Below, piece after piece: positions 41,635-50,132 of a DNA stretch of 64,000 nucleotides (positions are counted from its first letter, which is position 1; each line of letters opens with the position of its first letter). Origin of the DNA: Xaviernesmea oryzae. GTDB lineage: Bacteria > Pseudomonadota > Alphaproteobacteria > Rhizobiales > Rhizobiaceae. The translations under genes were made by a program, and so were the position numbers. Under the pieces are notes generated by a model. That model was not told where the DNA came from and searched no databases. It was given only the letters and a program-made list of their open reading frames with translations. The stretch lies in the NCBI RefSeq assembly GCF_900177415.1, contig NZ_FXAF01000002.1, positions 310,001 to 374,000 of the forward strand, in the 5' to 3' direction.

Positions 41635-42204
41635 TCAGGCCAGCTTGCGGCCGCTCGGCACGATCATGCCCGCGGCACCTTCCAGCCAGCCGGCCTTCAG
41701 TTCGAGCGCCAGGAAACGGGCGCGCTCGAAGGGGCCGGGCATGACGAGATGCCGGGCCTTGTCGGCAAAAAAGCCGAAGCGCTCGTAATAGGCGGCATCG
41801 CCGACGAGCAGGATGGCGCCATGGTCGCGCTTGTGGGCCTCGGCGATCGCCGCCCGCATCAGCGCGCCGCCGATCCCCTTGCCCTCGTGGGCGCCGTCGA
41901 CCGCGAGCGGACCGAGGAGCAGCGCCTCGATCGCCTGGCCGTCCGGCGCAATGCCCGCCTCGACGCTCCAGAGCCGCACCGTGCCGACCACGTGGCCATG
42001 CGCATCGCGGGCAACGAGCGCCAGCCCCTCCGCCGGCACGCGGCCGCGGCGGATCTTTTCAGACGACTTCTTGCGCCGATCCGGCCCCATGACGCGGTCG
42101 AGCAGGTTTTCGCGGGCCACCACGTCCGCCGGCGTTTCGGCGTCGATGGTGAAGGTGGTGTTCGGCGCAAAGAGTGCGCGGACAGAATCAAGAACAGTGG
42201 CCAT
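41635..42204 (-). CDS. GNAT-family N-acetyltransferase, YhbS-like
   Basis: 189 residues. The GNAT acetyl-CoA site is visible as LGPLAVDGAHEGKGIGGALMRAAIAEAH (about residues 96-123, including the Q/R-x-x-G-x-G/A type loop), followed by GDAAYYERFGFF. The Lys/Arg-rich segment GPDRRKKSSEKIRRGR near residue 40 is common in this branch. It likely acetylates a small molecule or protein; substrate unknown. It lies 101 bases downstream of the ornithine decarboxylase gene on the same strand. Confidence 0.87.
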   Translation of the reverse strand: MATVLDSVRALFAPNTTFTIDAETPADVVARENLLDRVMGPDRRKKSSEKIRRGRVPAEGLALVARDAHGHVVGTVRLWSVEAGIAPDGQAIEALLLGPLAVDGAHEGKGIGGALMRAAIAEAHKRDHGAILLVGDAAYYERFGFFADKARHLVMPGPFERARFLALELKAGWLEGAAGMIVPSGRKLA

Positions 42205-42305
42205 GGCGGCCTCCCGAACCCAAAACCGTTCAAGGCGGTACTACGGAGAATTGTGGATTTGCCGCCCCGGCTGGTTACGGGGCCGGCGGGATCAGATGAC
42301 GCCGA

Positions 42306-43439
42306 TCAGATCACATACGCCTTCAAGGGGTCGAAGCCGTTGAAGGCGACGGCCGAATAGGTCGTCGTATAGGCGCCGGTGCCTTCGATCAGAACCTCGT
42401 CGCCGATGGTGAGCGTCACCGGCAGCGGATACATGTTCTTCTCGTAGAGCACGTCCGCGCTGTCGCAGGTCGGGCCGGCGAGCACGCAGGGCTCCATCTC
42501 GTCGGCATCGCGCTCGGTGCGGATGGGGTAGCGGATCGCCTCGTCCATGGTCTCTGCGAGACCGCCGAACTTGCCGATGTCGAGGAAGACCCAGCGATGG
42601 TTGTCGTTGTCGGACTTCTTCGAGACGAGAACGACTTCCGCCTTGATGACGCCTGCATTGCCGACCATGCCGCGGCCCGGCTCGATGATCGTCTTCGGCA
42701 GGTTGTTGCCGAAATGCTTGCGCAGCGAAGCGAAGATCGCCTGGCCGTACTCTTCCGCCTTCGGCACGTCGCGCAGGTACTTGGTCGGGAAGCCGCCGCC
42801 CATGTTGACCATCTGCAGGAAGATGCCCTGCTTGGCGAGCTGCGCAAAGACGCGCTTGGCATCGGCCAGAGCCGAATCCCAGGCATCGACCTTGGTCATC
42901 TGCGAGCCGACATGGAAGGACACGCCGTAGGACTCCAGGCCCAGCTGGTGCGCGTAGACGAGCACGTCGACGGCCATCTGCGGCACGCAGCCGAACTTGC
43001 GCGAAAGCGGCCATTCGGCGCCTTCGCCATCGGTGAGCACGCGGCAGAACACCTTCGCGCCCGGAGCGGCGCGGGAGATCTTCTCGACTTCCTCATGGCT
43101 GTCGACGGCGAAGAGATTGACGCCGAGCGCGAAGGCGCGCGCGATGTCGCGCTCCTTCTTGATCGTGTTGCCGAAGGAGATGCGGTCGGCGGTGGCACCC
43201 GCATCGAGCGCCATCTGGATTTCGGCGACCGAGGCGCAATCGAAGCTCGAGCCGAGAGAGGCGAGCAGCTTCAGGATTGCCGGTTCCGGGTTGGCCTTGA
43301 CCGCGTAATAGATCGCGCTGTCCGGCAGGGCATGGCGGAAGGCGTGAAAATTGTCGCGCACGACATCGAGATCGACGACAAGGCACGGTCCTTCCGGACG
43401 TCGGGTCTTGATGAAGTCGAGGATACGAGCAGTGGTCAT
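42306..43439 (-). CDS. odc: Ornithine/lysine decarboxylase, PLP type III fold
   Basis: 377 residues, the eukaryotic-type ornithine decarboxylase family common in Rhizobiales. It decarboxylates ornithine to putrescine (often also lysine to cadaverine). The PLP lysine lies in YYAVKANPEP (Lys48). SFHVGSQ (near residue 175) and GGGFPTKY follow, EPGRGMVGNAG binds the phosphate, and the catalytic Cys lies in GPTCDSADVL (near residue 325). The ATG has AAGGGACTGACCG upstream. A long structured leader precedes it. Confidence 0.94.
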   Translation of the reverse strand: MTTARILDFIKTRRPEGPCLVVDLDVVRDNFHAFRHALPDSAIYYAVKANPEPAILKLLASLGSSFDCASVAEIQMALDAGATADRISFGNTIKKERDIARAFALGVNLFAVDSHEEVEKISRAAPGAKVFCRVLTDGEGAEWPLSRKFGCVPQMAVDVLVYAHQLGLESYGVSFHVGSQMTKVDAWDSALADAKRVFAQLAKQGIFLQMVNMGGGFPTKYLRDVPKAEEYGQAIFASLRKHFGNNLPKTIIEPGRGMVGNAGVIKAEVVLVSKKSDNDNHRWVFLDIGKFGGLAETMDEAIRYPIRTERDADEMEPCVLAGPTCDSADVLYEKNMYPLPVTLTIGDEVLIEGTGAYTTTYSAVAFNGFDPLKAYVI

Positions 43440-43790
43440 CGGTCAGTCCCTTCGAAATCTCAAAGCTCCGGCGAACCGGAGGACAAAGGACGGATGAGAA
43501 TGCGCTCGGGCCCAGTTGGTGGAGACACTGGTACCGTGACACGCTCATACGCGCGAACTTTGGATCAAGGCCCTGCCACGGGCTTCGATCCGGCTTTGTC
43601 TGCCTTGGATTGGAGGGAATTACCCAACCGCACTTCCGGCAATGATGGTGTGCCTCTTCAGTATTGCAGGCTGATGGAAAGCCTGCAGAGACCAGAAAGG
43701 CCCGCACCGTCGTTGCTTCAAGATGTCCTCGCATTTCCCGGTTGGCCGGAATAGCGACTGGAGCGGTTAGTTCCAGGTACCTTACCGATG
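43440..43790 (-). promoter_or_regulatory. Candidate speF-type 5' leader RNA of the decarboxylase gene
   Basis: About 350 bases upstream of odc with strong paired elements: CTCCGG/CCGGAG around CGAA at 43467-43482, and TGCAGGC/GCCTGCA at 43665-43687. A GC-rich block with GGTGCGGGCCTTTCTGG (minus reading) lies just 5' of the second. Alphaproteobacterial ornithine decarboxylase genes are known to carry the speF leader motif (Rfam family speF). Position and structure fit; I cannot run the covariance model. Confidence 0.5.
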
Positions 43791-43867
43791 ACCTCACCTT
43801 AGGGATATTTCCCAGTTCGAGGGTCGGCGGACACCCACAGGCACGTGCGACTTTGGGCAGCCCGGGA

Positions 43868-43897
43868 GATAAGAATATTCGCCGTCATAATCAAGAG
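43868..43897 (-). promoter_or_regulatory. Possible promoter for the odc leader
   Basis: On the minus strand TTGATT, a 16-base spacer, and TTATCT lie about 100 bases beyond the structured leader. The match is moderate and unsupported by other data. Confidence 0.3.
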
Positions 43898-44008
43898 ATT
43901 TTTTGGCCCTCGCCGAAAATTCGCATTGCACAACGGGAGAGGCGTATTTGCACAAAGCCGGTGTGCCTCCTACATTGGGGCGAATGCAGGCCGGAAGGAA
44001 TATTTGAC

Positions 44009-44224
44009 ATGCCGACGGCAAGGAAGAAGAGGGTTGTGAGGGACGAGCGCACCGGCCTGCCGATGCGGGAAGTGCGCTTGCTGGCGCTCGACGCGCGTGA
44101 TCCGGAAGTCAGAAAGCGGATTGCCGAACAGGTCGCCGCGCTTGATCCTGAACACGAAGCCGAGTCCATCCGCTGGATTGAAGCTGTCTCCGAGTTTGAC
44201 GATCCCGATACGTGGACCGAATGA
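44009..44224 (+). CDS. mazE: MazE-type antitoxin (DUF3018-like)
   Basis: 71 residues. The sequence VRDERTGLPMREVRLLALDARDPEVRKRIAEQ followed by an acidic tail (EAVSEFDDPDTWTE) fits the MazE-like antitoxins paired with PemK/MazF toxins in alphaproteobacteria. AAGGAA lies 9 bases before the ATG. The stop overlaps the toxin ATG (ATGA). The toxin partner is frameshifted, so this antitoxin may now be free-standing. Confidence 0.8.
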   Translation: MPTARKKRVVRDERTGLPMREVRLLALDARDPEVRKRIAEQVAALDPEHEAESIRWIEAVSEFDDPDTWTE

Positions 44225-44549
44225 AACGCGGCGAGATAGTCATTGTCTCCGCACCCGGCGATTACGGAAAACCTCGTCCGGCGGTCGTCGTACAGACCAA
44301 CGGTATCCCGGAAAATTATCCATCCATCATCGTTTGCCAGATCACGTCCACATTGAAGCCGTTACCGATTTCCGCATCATTGTCGAACCAAGCGAGCGGA
44401 ACGGCTTGCGGGCGCGATCGCAAATCATGACCGATAAAATCATCGCAGTTAACCAACGACGAATCGGGCAGCGCATTGGAAGTCTCGAAGAAGCAGAGTT
44501 GCGCCAGTTAAATGCGGCTCTTCTGTTTGTCTTGGGATTGACCGACTAA
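44221..44549 (+). pseudogene. mazF: MazF/PemK-type toxin, frameshifted
   Basis: The frame from 44221 encodes a normal MazF start (MKRGEIVIVSAPGDYGKPRPAVVVQ) through VCQITST near 44352, then runs into non-homologous sequence and stops at 44430. The missing half is found in the next frame: DFRIIVEPSERNGLRARSQIM, then DKIIAVNQRRIGQRIGSL and a proper end GLTD at 44549. A 1-base (or 4-base) deletion near 44349-44352 (in ACGTCCACATTGAAG) explains it. As read, the ribonuclease would lack its C-terminal half and be inactive. Confidence 0.85.
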
Positions 44550-44575
44550 GCTGCGGCAAACAGAAAAGAGCATAC

Positions 44576-45469
44576 ATGGATACACTGACGCGCATGCGGG
44601 CCTTCATCGATGTGGTTGAAGCGGAGGGCTTTTCGGCCGCCGCCAGGCGCACCGGCCGATCGAAGGCGCTGCTGTCGAAATACGTGCGCGAGCTCGAGGA
44701 CGATCTCGGCGCGCTGCTCCTCAACCGCACCACCCGCCAGTTCTCGCTGACCGAGGCGGGGCATACCTATTACCGCACGGCCGCGGACATCCTGAAGGAG
44801 ATCGACAATCTCGCCGACCTCGTGCGCGAGAACAATGCCGATCTCAAGGGCCGCCTGCGCGTCTCCGTGCCGCGCACCTTCGTCGATGCGGACGTCGGCC
44901 AGTCGCTGATCGATTTCGCCAAGGGGCATCCCGAGGTTTCGCTGGAAATCGTCGCGGAGGACCGGTTCGTCGATCTGATCGAGGAGAATTTCGACCTCGC
45001 CATCCGCATCACCAAGCTGGAGGATTCCGGCCTGATCGCCCGAAAGCTCTCCGATTTCCGTGTCTATGCCTGCGCGACGGCGGATTTCGTCGCGAAATAC
45101 GGTCCGCTCGAACACCCACAGGATCTGAACCGCGTCCCCTTCATCATCGACACCAATTCCCGCTGGCACAACAACGTCCGCTTCACCGACACGAACGGCT
45201 CGATGATCTCGGTCGCCGTCAGCGGCCCGATCGAGGTGAACAGCCCGCAGGCGACGCTGCGCGCCGCGCGCGCCGGCCTCGGGGTGGCGATCATCCCGGA
45301 TTTCATCGCCAGTTCCTCGATCCAGTCGGGCGAGCTCGTGACCCTGTTCGACGACTACATCACCAAGGACCGTGGCATCTACGCGGTCTATCCGCACCGC
45401 CGCTACCTGCCCGCGAAGGTAAGAAGCTTCGTCGACTTCCTCTCCGCGTGGTTCCGCCGGCAGCACTGA
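44576..45469 (+). CDS. LysR-family transcriptional regulator
   Basis: 297 residues. The N-terminal winged helix (MDTLTRMRAFIDVVEAEGFSAAARRTGRSKALLSKYVRELEDDLGALLLNRTTRQ) is clear, and the substrate-binding domain follows (FDLAIRITKLEDSGLIARKLSDFRVYACA). It starts 27 bases after the broken mazF. The target is unknown: the downstream gene is in the same direction, so there is no divergent partner. It belongs to the same broad subfamily as the regulator at 38 kb. Confidence 0.9.
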   Translation: MDTLTRMRAFIDVVEAEGFSAAARRTGRSKALLSKYVRELEDDLGALLLNRTTRQFSLTEAGHTYYRTAADILKEIDNLADLVRENNADLKGRLRVSVPRTFVDADVGQSLIDFAKGHPEVSLEIVAEDRFVDLIEENFDLAIRITKLEDSGLIARKLSDFRVYACATADFVAKYGPLEHPQDLNRVPFIIDTNSRWHNNVRFTDTNGSMISVAVSGPIEVNSPQATLRAARAGLGVAIIPDFIASSSIQSGELVTLFDDYITKDRGIYAVYPHRRYLPAKVRSFVDFLSAWFRRQH

Positions 45470-45558
45470 ACCGTTAGGTTCGCGCATGGACCTGAGTCGA
45501 AATTCCGTCTCATTTGCGCGGCACAGCACGGGGACGAAGCGGGGAGCCTTGCGGGCGA

Positions 45559-46206
45559 ATGCGATATAGAATCCTCACCATTGCGACGCTCGCGGCAGCC
45601 TGTCTGCCGCTCCCGGCGCTCGCCCATCCGCATATCTTCGCCGAGGCCCGGCTGGAAGTGGTGGCCGGCAACGACGGCAATCTCGCCGAACTGCGCAACG
45701 TCTGGCGCTTCGACGAGGTCTTCTCTTCCAGCGTGCTGCTCGATTTCGACAAGAACACCGATCTGAAGCTCGACGAGAAGGAACTCGCCGAGCTCGGCGA
45801 GGTGATGCGCACCTCGCTCGCCGACTTCCACTATTTCACGACGATCACGCTGAACGGCGCCGCCGTCGGCGTGCAGAAGCCGGACGCCATCCACGTCTCG
45901 ATCGACGATTCCAACCAGCTTCTGGTCATCTTCGCGGTCAAGCCCGAAAAGCCGGTGCCGCTCAAGGGAAAGCTCACCTTCGGCATCTACGATCCCTCCA
46001 TGTACACATCGATCGACTTCCCGACCGACGGCGACCTGGTCGCCCAGGGCGCGGGCTTTTCCAAATGCCAGCACAAGGTCGTGCGGCCCGATCCCGACGA
46101 GGTGATCGCCCAGAACAGCTCGACGCTGACGGACGCCTTTTTCAACGACCCGACCGGCACCGACATGACGAAGCTTTTCGCCACCAGACTGGAAGTGACA
46201 TGCTGA
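45559..46206 (+). CDS. DUF1007-family exported protein
   Basis: 215 residues. The signal peptide (MRYRILTIATLAAACLPLPALA) is followed by the family start HPHIFAEARLEVV, whose HPH is characteristic. LADFHYFTTITLNG and ITFGIYDPSMY-like segments complete the DUF1007 signature. These periplasmic proteins are almost always encoded beside a NicO/RcnA-type permease and may bind the metal there. The ATG at 45559 is placed at the signal peptide. It overlaps the permease gene by 7 bases. Confidence 0.88.
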   Translation: MRYRILTIATLAAACLPLPALAHPHIFAEARLEVVAGNDGNLAELRNVWRFDEVFSSSVLLDFDKNTDLKLDEKELAELGEVMRTSLADFHYFTTITLNGAAVGVQKPDAIHVSIDDSNQLLVIFAVKPEKPVPLKGKLTFGIYDPSMYTSIDFPTDGDLVAQGAGFSKCQHKVVRPDPDEVIAQNSSTLTDAFFNDPTGTDMTKLFATRLEVTC

Positions 46207-47270
46207 GAAACCACCGAGCCCTGGCGCCCGCCGTCCTCGCGGCGCTGGCGATCGCCGTCGTCATGACGGGCGCGGCCCATGCGCAGTCGCCGCTCGGCGT
46301 CGGCTCGGCCGAACCCTCGTTCTCGATCGGCGGTCCGCTCGGCCCCTTCTTCGCCTGGATCAATTCCTACCAGCAGGCTTTCTATCGGTCGCTGACCGGC
46401 GCGCTGAAGGCGATGCGCGAGGATCCCTTCGCGCTGTCCGGCCTGATCGGCCTTTCCTTCGCTTACGGCGTCTTCCATGCCGCAGGCCCCGGCCACGGCA
46501 AGGCGGTGATCTCCTCCTACATGATCGCCAACGAGATCGCGCTGAAACGCGGCATCGTCATTTCCTTCGTCTCCGCGCTGCTGCAGGGCCTCGTTGCCAT
46601 CCTGCTCGTCGGCGCGGCCTTTCTCGTGCTGCGCGGCTCGGGCATCACCATGACCCAGGCGACCCAGGCGATGGAGATCGCGAGCTTCGCGCTGGTGGCC
46701 CTCTTCGGCGCCTGGCTGCTCGTCAAGAAGATCCGTGCGCTCAGGATGCGCGTCGTCTCCTTCCCCGCGGCCGTGCCCGCCGGTGTCGCCTCCCACGGGG
46801 GCCGCGGCTCCACCGGGCTCAATTTCCAGGCGGTCGAGATCGACGACCACGAGCATCGGGGGGCCGGCGAGTATTGCGAGACCTGCGGCGTCAGCCACAT
46901 GCCCGATCCGGCCATGCTGAAGGAGAAGGATTTCAGCCTGCAGGAAGCCTGGTCGGCGATCATCGCCGTCGGCCTGCGTCCCTGCTCGGGCGCGATCCTG
47001 GTGATGAGCTTCGCGCTTCTGAACAGCCTCTATCTCGGCGGCGTGCTTTCGGTGCTGGCCATGTCGCTCGGCACGGCGATCACCGTGACGATCCTCGCCA
47101 TCCTCGCCGTCGCCGCCAAGGACCTGGCGGTGCGCTTCGCCGGTCCCGGCTCGCGGACGGGACGGCGCATCACCCACGCGATCGAGATCGGCGGTGCGCT
47201 TTTCGTGCTGCTGATCGGGCTGTCGCTGCTCGGCGCCTCCCTGCAGGCATCGCGCCTGATCGGCGGCTGA
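46200..47270 (+). CDS. NicO/RcnA-like nickel/cobalt permease
   Basis: 356 residues. An N-terminal signal or first helix precedes six further membrane helices. Family motifs are SFAYGVFHAAGPGHGKAVISSY (near residue 88), whose His residues line the metal path, and GLRPCSGAILVM (near residue 261). A cytoplasmic loop between them is rich in His and Cys (DDHEHRGAGEYCETCGVSH) and may sense metal. Members export nickel or cobalt, or supply it with DUF1007 partners. No metal-responsive operator was found upstream, so regulation is unclear. Confidence 0.9.
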   Translation: MLRNHRALAPAVLAALAIAVVMTGAAHAQSPLGVGSAEPSFSIGGPLGPFFAWINSYQQAFYRSLTGALKAMREDPFALSGLIGLSFAYGVFHAAGPGHGKAVISSYMIANEIALKRGIVISFVSALLQGLVAILLVGAAFLVLRGSGITMTQATQAMEIASFALVALFGAWLLVKKIRALRMRVVSFPAAVPAGVASHGGRGSTGLNFQAVEIDDHEHRGAGEYCETCGVSHMPDPAMLKEKDFSLQEAWSAIIAVGLRPCSGAILVMSFALLNSLYLGGVLSVLAMSLGTAITVTILAILAVAAKDLAVRFAGPGSRTGRRITHAIEIGGALFVLLIGLSLLGASLQASRLIGG

Positions 47271-47274
47271 ACGG

Positions 47275-47475
47275 CTATTTCCGCCGCTGGTAACGCGCCC
47301 TCAGCCAGAAGACCGCGAAGAAGCAGAACAGCAGCGCAGCACCGACCACGACGGCCAGGGCCGGCGAATAATTGCCGATCGCAAGCACGACCGTCGGCAG
47401 GAAATAGATCACCACGATGGCGCAGACGAGGATGACGGCGGCGGCGATCGCCTGGGATTTTGCCTCCGGCGTCAT
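47275..47475 (-). CDS. Small two-helix membrane protein
   Basis: 66 residues, two hydrophobic helices (AIAAAVILVCAIVVIYFLP, then ALAVVVGAALLFCFFAVFW) and a basic tail (RARYQRRK). The start at 47475 has GGGAGG upstream and overlaps the acetyltransferase stop (ATGA). It probably forms a two-gene operon with the upstream acetyltransferase. Family not recognised. Confidence 0.65.
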   Translation of the reverse strand: MTPEAKSQAIAAAVILVCAIVVIYFLPTVVLAIGNYSPALAVVVGAALLFCFFAVFWLRARYQRRK

Positions 47476-48182
47476 TGCACCGCCTCCCGGGCCACCGTTT
47501 CTTTTGCGAGCGCGGCGCGGATATCCTCCAGCCGCCGCTTCTGCCCGCCGTCCGCATCGAAGTTCTCCGGCGCAAGCCAGGCTTCGAAAGCGGCCTTCTG
47601 CACCGGCCATTCGGCATCGATCATCGAGAACCAGGCCGTGTGGCGATTGGCGCCCTTGGAGATGACGTGCTGGCGGAAGACGCCCTCGAAGGTGAAGCCG
47701 TAGCGCCGCGCGGTCGTCTTGCTCGCCTCGTTCTCGTTATGGCACTTCCATTCGTAGCGGCGGTAGCCGAGATCGTCGAAGACGTGCTTCGCCATCAGGT
47801 AATGCGCCTCGGTCGAAAGCGGCGAGCGCTTCATGGCAAGCCCATGGGCGACGGAGCCGACCTCCACCACGCCGTTCTTCGGGTCGGGCCGCATGTAGCT
47901 CGCCATGCCGACCACCTTGCCGGTTGCGTTTTCGCGGAAGACCAGCGTCACCCAGTTCGAGGCGGAACGCGCGTTTTCGATCCAGGCGCCCAGCTCTTCG
48001 GCTTCGGCGAACGCGTCGTTGGGGAAATATTTCAGCAGCTCGTTGATGCCCGCCTTGCCGCCCAGCGCATCCCACAGCGCCTGAAGGTGCTTTTCCTTCT
48101 CATAGGGTTCGAGCGTCACGAACCGGCCCTTGAGAGTGACCGGAGCCGGGGCGGCCACTTTGTAGTTCTTGAGATCGCGCAT
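47472..48182 (-). CDS. GNAT-family acetyltransferase, RimJ/RimL-like
   Basis: 236 residues. RimJ-type GNAT features are present: VTLEPYEKEKHLQALWDAL near the start, TGKVVGMASYMRPDPKNGVVEVGSVAHG in the core, and WKCHNENEASKTTARRYGFTFEGVFRQHV (near residue 165), the usual family end of the acetyl-CoA site. The start at 48182 (MRDLKNYKV) has AGAGG 6 bases upstream. Substrate unknown; N-terminal or small-molecule acetylation is likely. It is co-transcribed with the small membrane protein. Confidence 0.88.
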   Translation of the reverse strand: MRDLKNYKVAAPAPVTLKGRFVTLEPYEKEKHLQALWDALGGKAGINELLKYFPNDAFAEAEELGAWIENARSASNWVTLVFRENATGKVVGMASYMRPDPKNGVVEVGSVAHGLAMKRSPLSTEAHYLMAKHVFDDLGYRRYEWKCHNENEASKTTARRYGFTFEGVFRQHVISKGANRHTAWFSMIDAEWPVQKAAFEAWLAPENFDADGGQKRRLEDIRAALAKETVAREAVQ

Positions 48183-48522
48183 GTATGCCTCTGGATTGAC
48201 GCCAAGAGGCTTAGGCCAGCGAAAGGGGAAAGGCAACGGGAGAGATCGGCGTAGATATCTATGCCCCTCACCCTCACCCTCACCCTCGCCCTAACCCTCT
48301 CCCCGCAGGCGGGGAGAGGGGACGTGCCCCACACATCGCTGAAGATGAAGGAAAGCGGTGCGGCATATCACTTCTCCCCAACGGGGAGAAGTGCCGAGCA
48401 AAGCGAGGCGATGAGGGGGTGCACACGCTCCATGCTCATCGTTCGCTATCCGGCTTCGCCCCCCTCATCTGCCCTTCGCGCATCTTCTCCCCGCTGGGGA
48501 GAAGAAGGAGCCAGCGGCTTGC
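48183..48522. repeat. 340-base repeat-filled intergenic region
   Basis: No gene. CCCTCA hexamers are repeated at 48264-48290, followed by CTCTCCCCGCAGGCGGGGAGAG, a palindrome. Near 48374-48391 lies CTTCTCCCCAACGGGGAGAAG and near 48483-48508 CTTCTCCCCGCTGGGGAGAAG, both palindromes. GATGAGGGGGTG and CCCCCTCATCTGCCCTTCG form longer-range inverted arms. These are rhizobial mosaic repeat modules. Confidence 0.75.
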
Positions 48523-49233
48523 TCAGGCCTTCACCTTCGCCGCCGAAACAGTGGCGTCGATATGGTCGATCAGCGCGTCGGCCAAGCCGAGGCGGCCGGC
48601 GAGCAGGTCGAGATAGCCGCGTTCGGCCCGCGTATCGGGATCGATCGTCATGCGGGTTGCCGTATAGAGCTCCACCTTCTGCTCTTCCGTGCGCGCGGCG
48701 GCGACGAGATCGTCCATGTCGACCGGGTTCGCCAGCTCGTTCTCGATGAAGGCTTCCGCTTCCGCCCCGAGATCGACCGCATGGACCTTGTCCATGATGT
48801 TGGCGCGTTCGGAAGCGTCGATATGCCCGTCGGCCTTGGCGGCGGCGATCATGGCGCGCAGCAGCGTCAGCGCGAAATCGTTGGAAAGCTGCGGCGACTG
48901 CGGATGGAAGGGCGAATCGGCAGGCGGCAGGAGCGGCGTCTCGGTCTGCGGAGCCGGCTGCGGCGCGGCCTCGGGCGACTGGCCGGACTTGTAGTTCTTG
49001 TAGGCGAGATAGCCGAGCCCGGCGATCGCTGCGAGCCCGCCGGCCGTCGCCACGTTGCCCGCGAGCTTGCGGCCGGTCTTGGTGCCGAGAAGGGCCGCGA
49101 CGATCGCGCCGGTGGCAAGCGGATTGTCCTTGGCGAGCTGGCCCGCCTGCCCTGCCCTGTCCCTGACCGTTCCCGAAAGCCCGGGCACCTGCGAACCCAG
49201 GAACTGGTCGAGAAGCTTCTTGGCGTCAAACAT
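48523..49233 (-). CDS. DUF533 (TerB-like, YebE) family protein
   Basis: 236 residues. An N-terminal helix region with GAIVAALLGTKTGRKLAGNVAT and GGLAAIAGLGYLAYKNYKSG is followed by a Pro/Gln-rich linker (QPAPQTETPLLPPADSP). A TerB-like helical domain follows, with LRAMIAAAKADGHIDASERANIMDKV (near residue 130). The acidic DGHIDASE turn is the family hallmark and may bind metal. Probably membrane-associated; function unknown. The start at 49233 has GGGAGA 8 bases upstream. Confidence 0.87.
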   Translation of the reverse strand: MFDAKKLLDQFLGSQVPGLSGTVRDRAGQAGQLAKDNPLATGAIVAALLGTKTGRKLAGNVATAGGLAAIAGLGYLAYKNYKSGQSPEAAPQPAPQTETPLLPPADSPFHPQSPQLSNDFALTLLRAMIAAAKADGHIDASERANIMDKVHAVDLGAEAEAFIENELANPVDMDDLVAAARTEEQKVELYTATRMTIDPDTRAERGYLDLLAGRLGLADALIDHIDATVSAAKVKA

Positions 49234-49325
49234 CGCACGATCTCCCTGTTGCGCTTCGGGAACAACATAGGAATGCGATTGTGAATTTACAAAGACAGGT
49301 TGCGGAAAGGCGTTGCCGGGGGGGC

Positions 49326-49964
49326 TTACGCCTTCAGCGCCGCCGCTTCCGAGGCGAGCTTCGTGATGCCGGCCCAATCGCCCGCCGCGACCAGTTCCTT
49401 CGGCGCCACCCAGGAGCCGCCGACGCAGACGACGTTCGGCAGCGAGAGATAGTCGTTGGCGTTCTTCAGCGAAACGCCGCCGGTCGGGCAGAAGAGCGTG
49501 CCGGAGAGCGGCGAAGACAGTGCCTTGAGATAGGCCGCACCGCCGGCCTGCTCGGCCGGAAAGAACTTCATCACGTCGTAGCCGGCCTCGCGAAGCGCCA
49601 TGACCTCGCTCGCGGTCGCCGCACCCGGCAGAAGCGGAATTTCGGAACCTTCGGCGGCGGCGGCGATGCCGGGCGTCACGCCGGGGCTGACGATGAAGGT
49701 CGAGCCCGCCTTGACGGCCGCGTCGAAATCCTTCGCGTTGAGGATGGTGCCGGCGCCCACGTTGGCGCCCTCCACTTCGGCGGCCACCGCCCTCACCGCA
49801 TCGAGGGCTGCCGGCGTGCGCATGGTGATCTCGATCGCCTTCAGCCCACCGGCGACGAGCGCTTTCGCGAGCCCCACCGCCGACTTCGCGTCGTCCACGA
49901 TCAGCACCGGCACAACGGGCTGCAGCTTCAGGATGGAAAGCAGCTTTTCGGTCTTGCCGGACAT
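49326..49964 (-). CDS. eda: 2-keto-3-deoxy-6-phosphogluconate aldolase
   Basis: 212 residues, the usual length for Eda. It cleaves KDPG to pyruvate and glyceraldehyde 3-phosphate in the Entner-Doudoroff route, and also acts on 4-hydroxy-2-oxoglutarate. The catalytic Glu lies in KAIEITMRT (Glu45) and the Schiff-base Lys in VMKFFPAEQAGG (Lys133), both at the classical positions. FCPTGGVSLKNANDYL is also typical. GGAGA lies 9 bases before the ATG at 49964. The other Entner-Doudoroff genes are not adjacent. Confidence 0.95.
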   Translation of the reverse strand: MSGKTEKLLSILKLQPVVPVLIVDDAKSAVGLAKALVAGGLKAIEITMRTPAALDAVRAVAAEVEGANVGAGTILNAKDFDAAVKAGSTFIVSPGVTPGIAAAAEGSEIPLLPGAATASEVMALREAGYDVMKFFPAEQAGGAAYLKALSSPLSGTLFCPTGGVSLKNANDYLSLPNVVCVGGSWVAPKELVAAGDWAGITKLASEAAALKA

Positions 49965-50132
49965 GGCGCATATCTCCGCTAAAACGATTGAAAACCGAAG
50001 GGGGAGATAGCGCCCAAGCCTGCCGTTGTCGAGAAAAAACCGGGCGGACCGCATGACGGGTTTGCCAAGGAGCGAGTTTGCACTAGGTTGCGGCAAGGGG
50101 TTGTAAAAGTTCCCGGAGTGGCGGACCCGCGC

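Noticed and set aside
43093..43797. 234-codon minus-strand frame covering the odc leader
   Set aside because: It overlaps the odc start by about 350 bases in another frame and lacks a ribosome site. The leader is better explained by RNA structure.
45470..45558. Zur or nickel operator upstream of the DUF1007-NicO pair
   Set aside because: No TGTTAT-ATAACA dyad or other clear palindrome is present.
48264..48290. CCCTCA tandem array as a possible coding repeat
   Set aside because: It lies in a repeat-filled gap, with stops in all frames nearby and no ribosome site.
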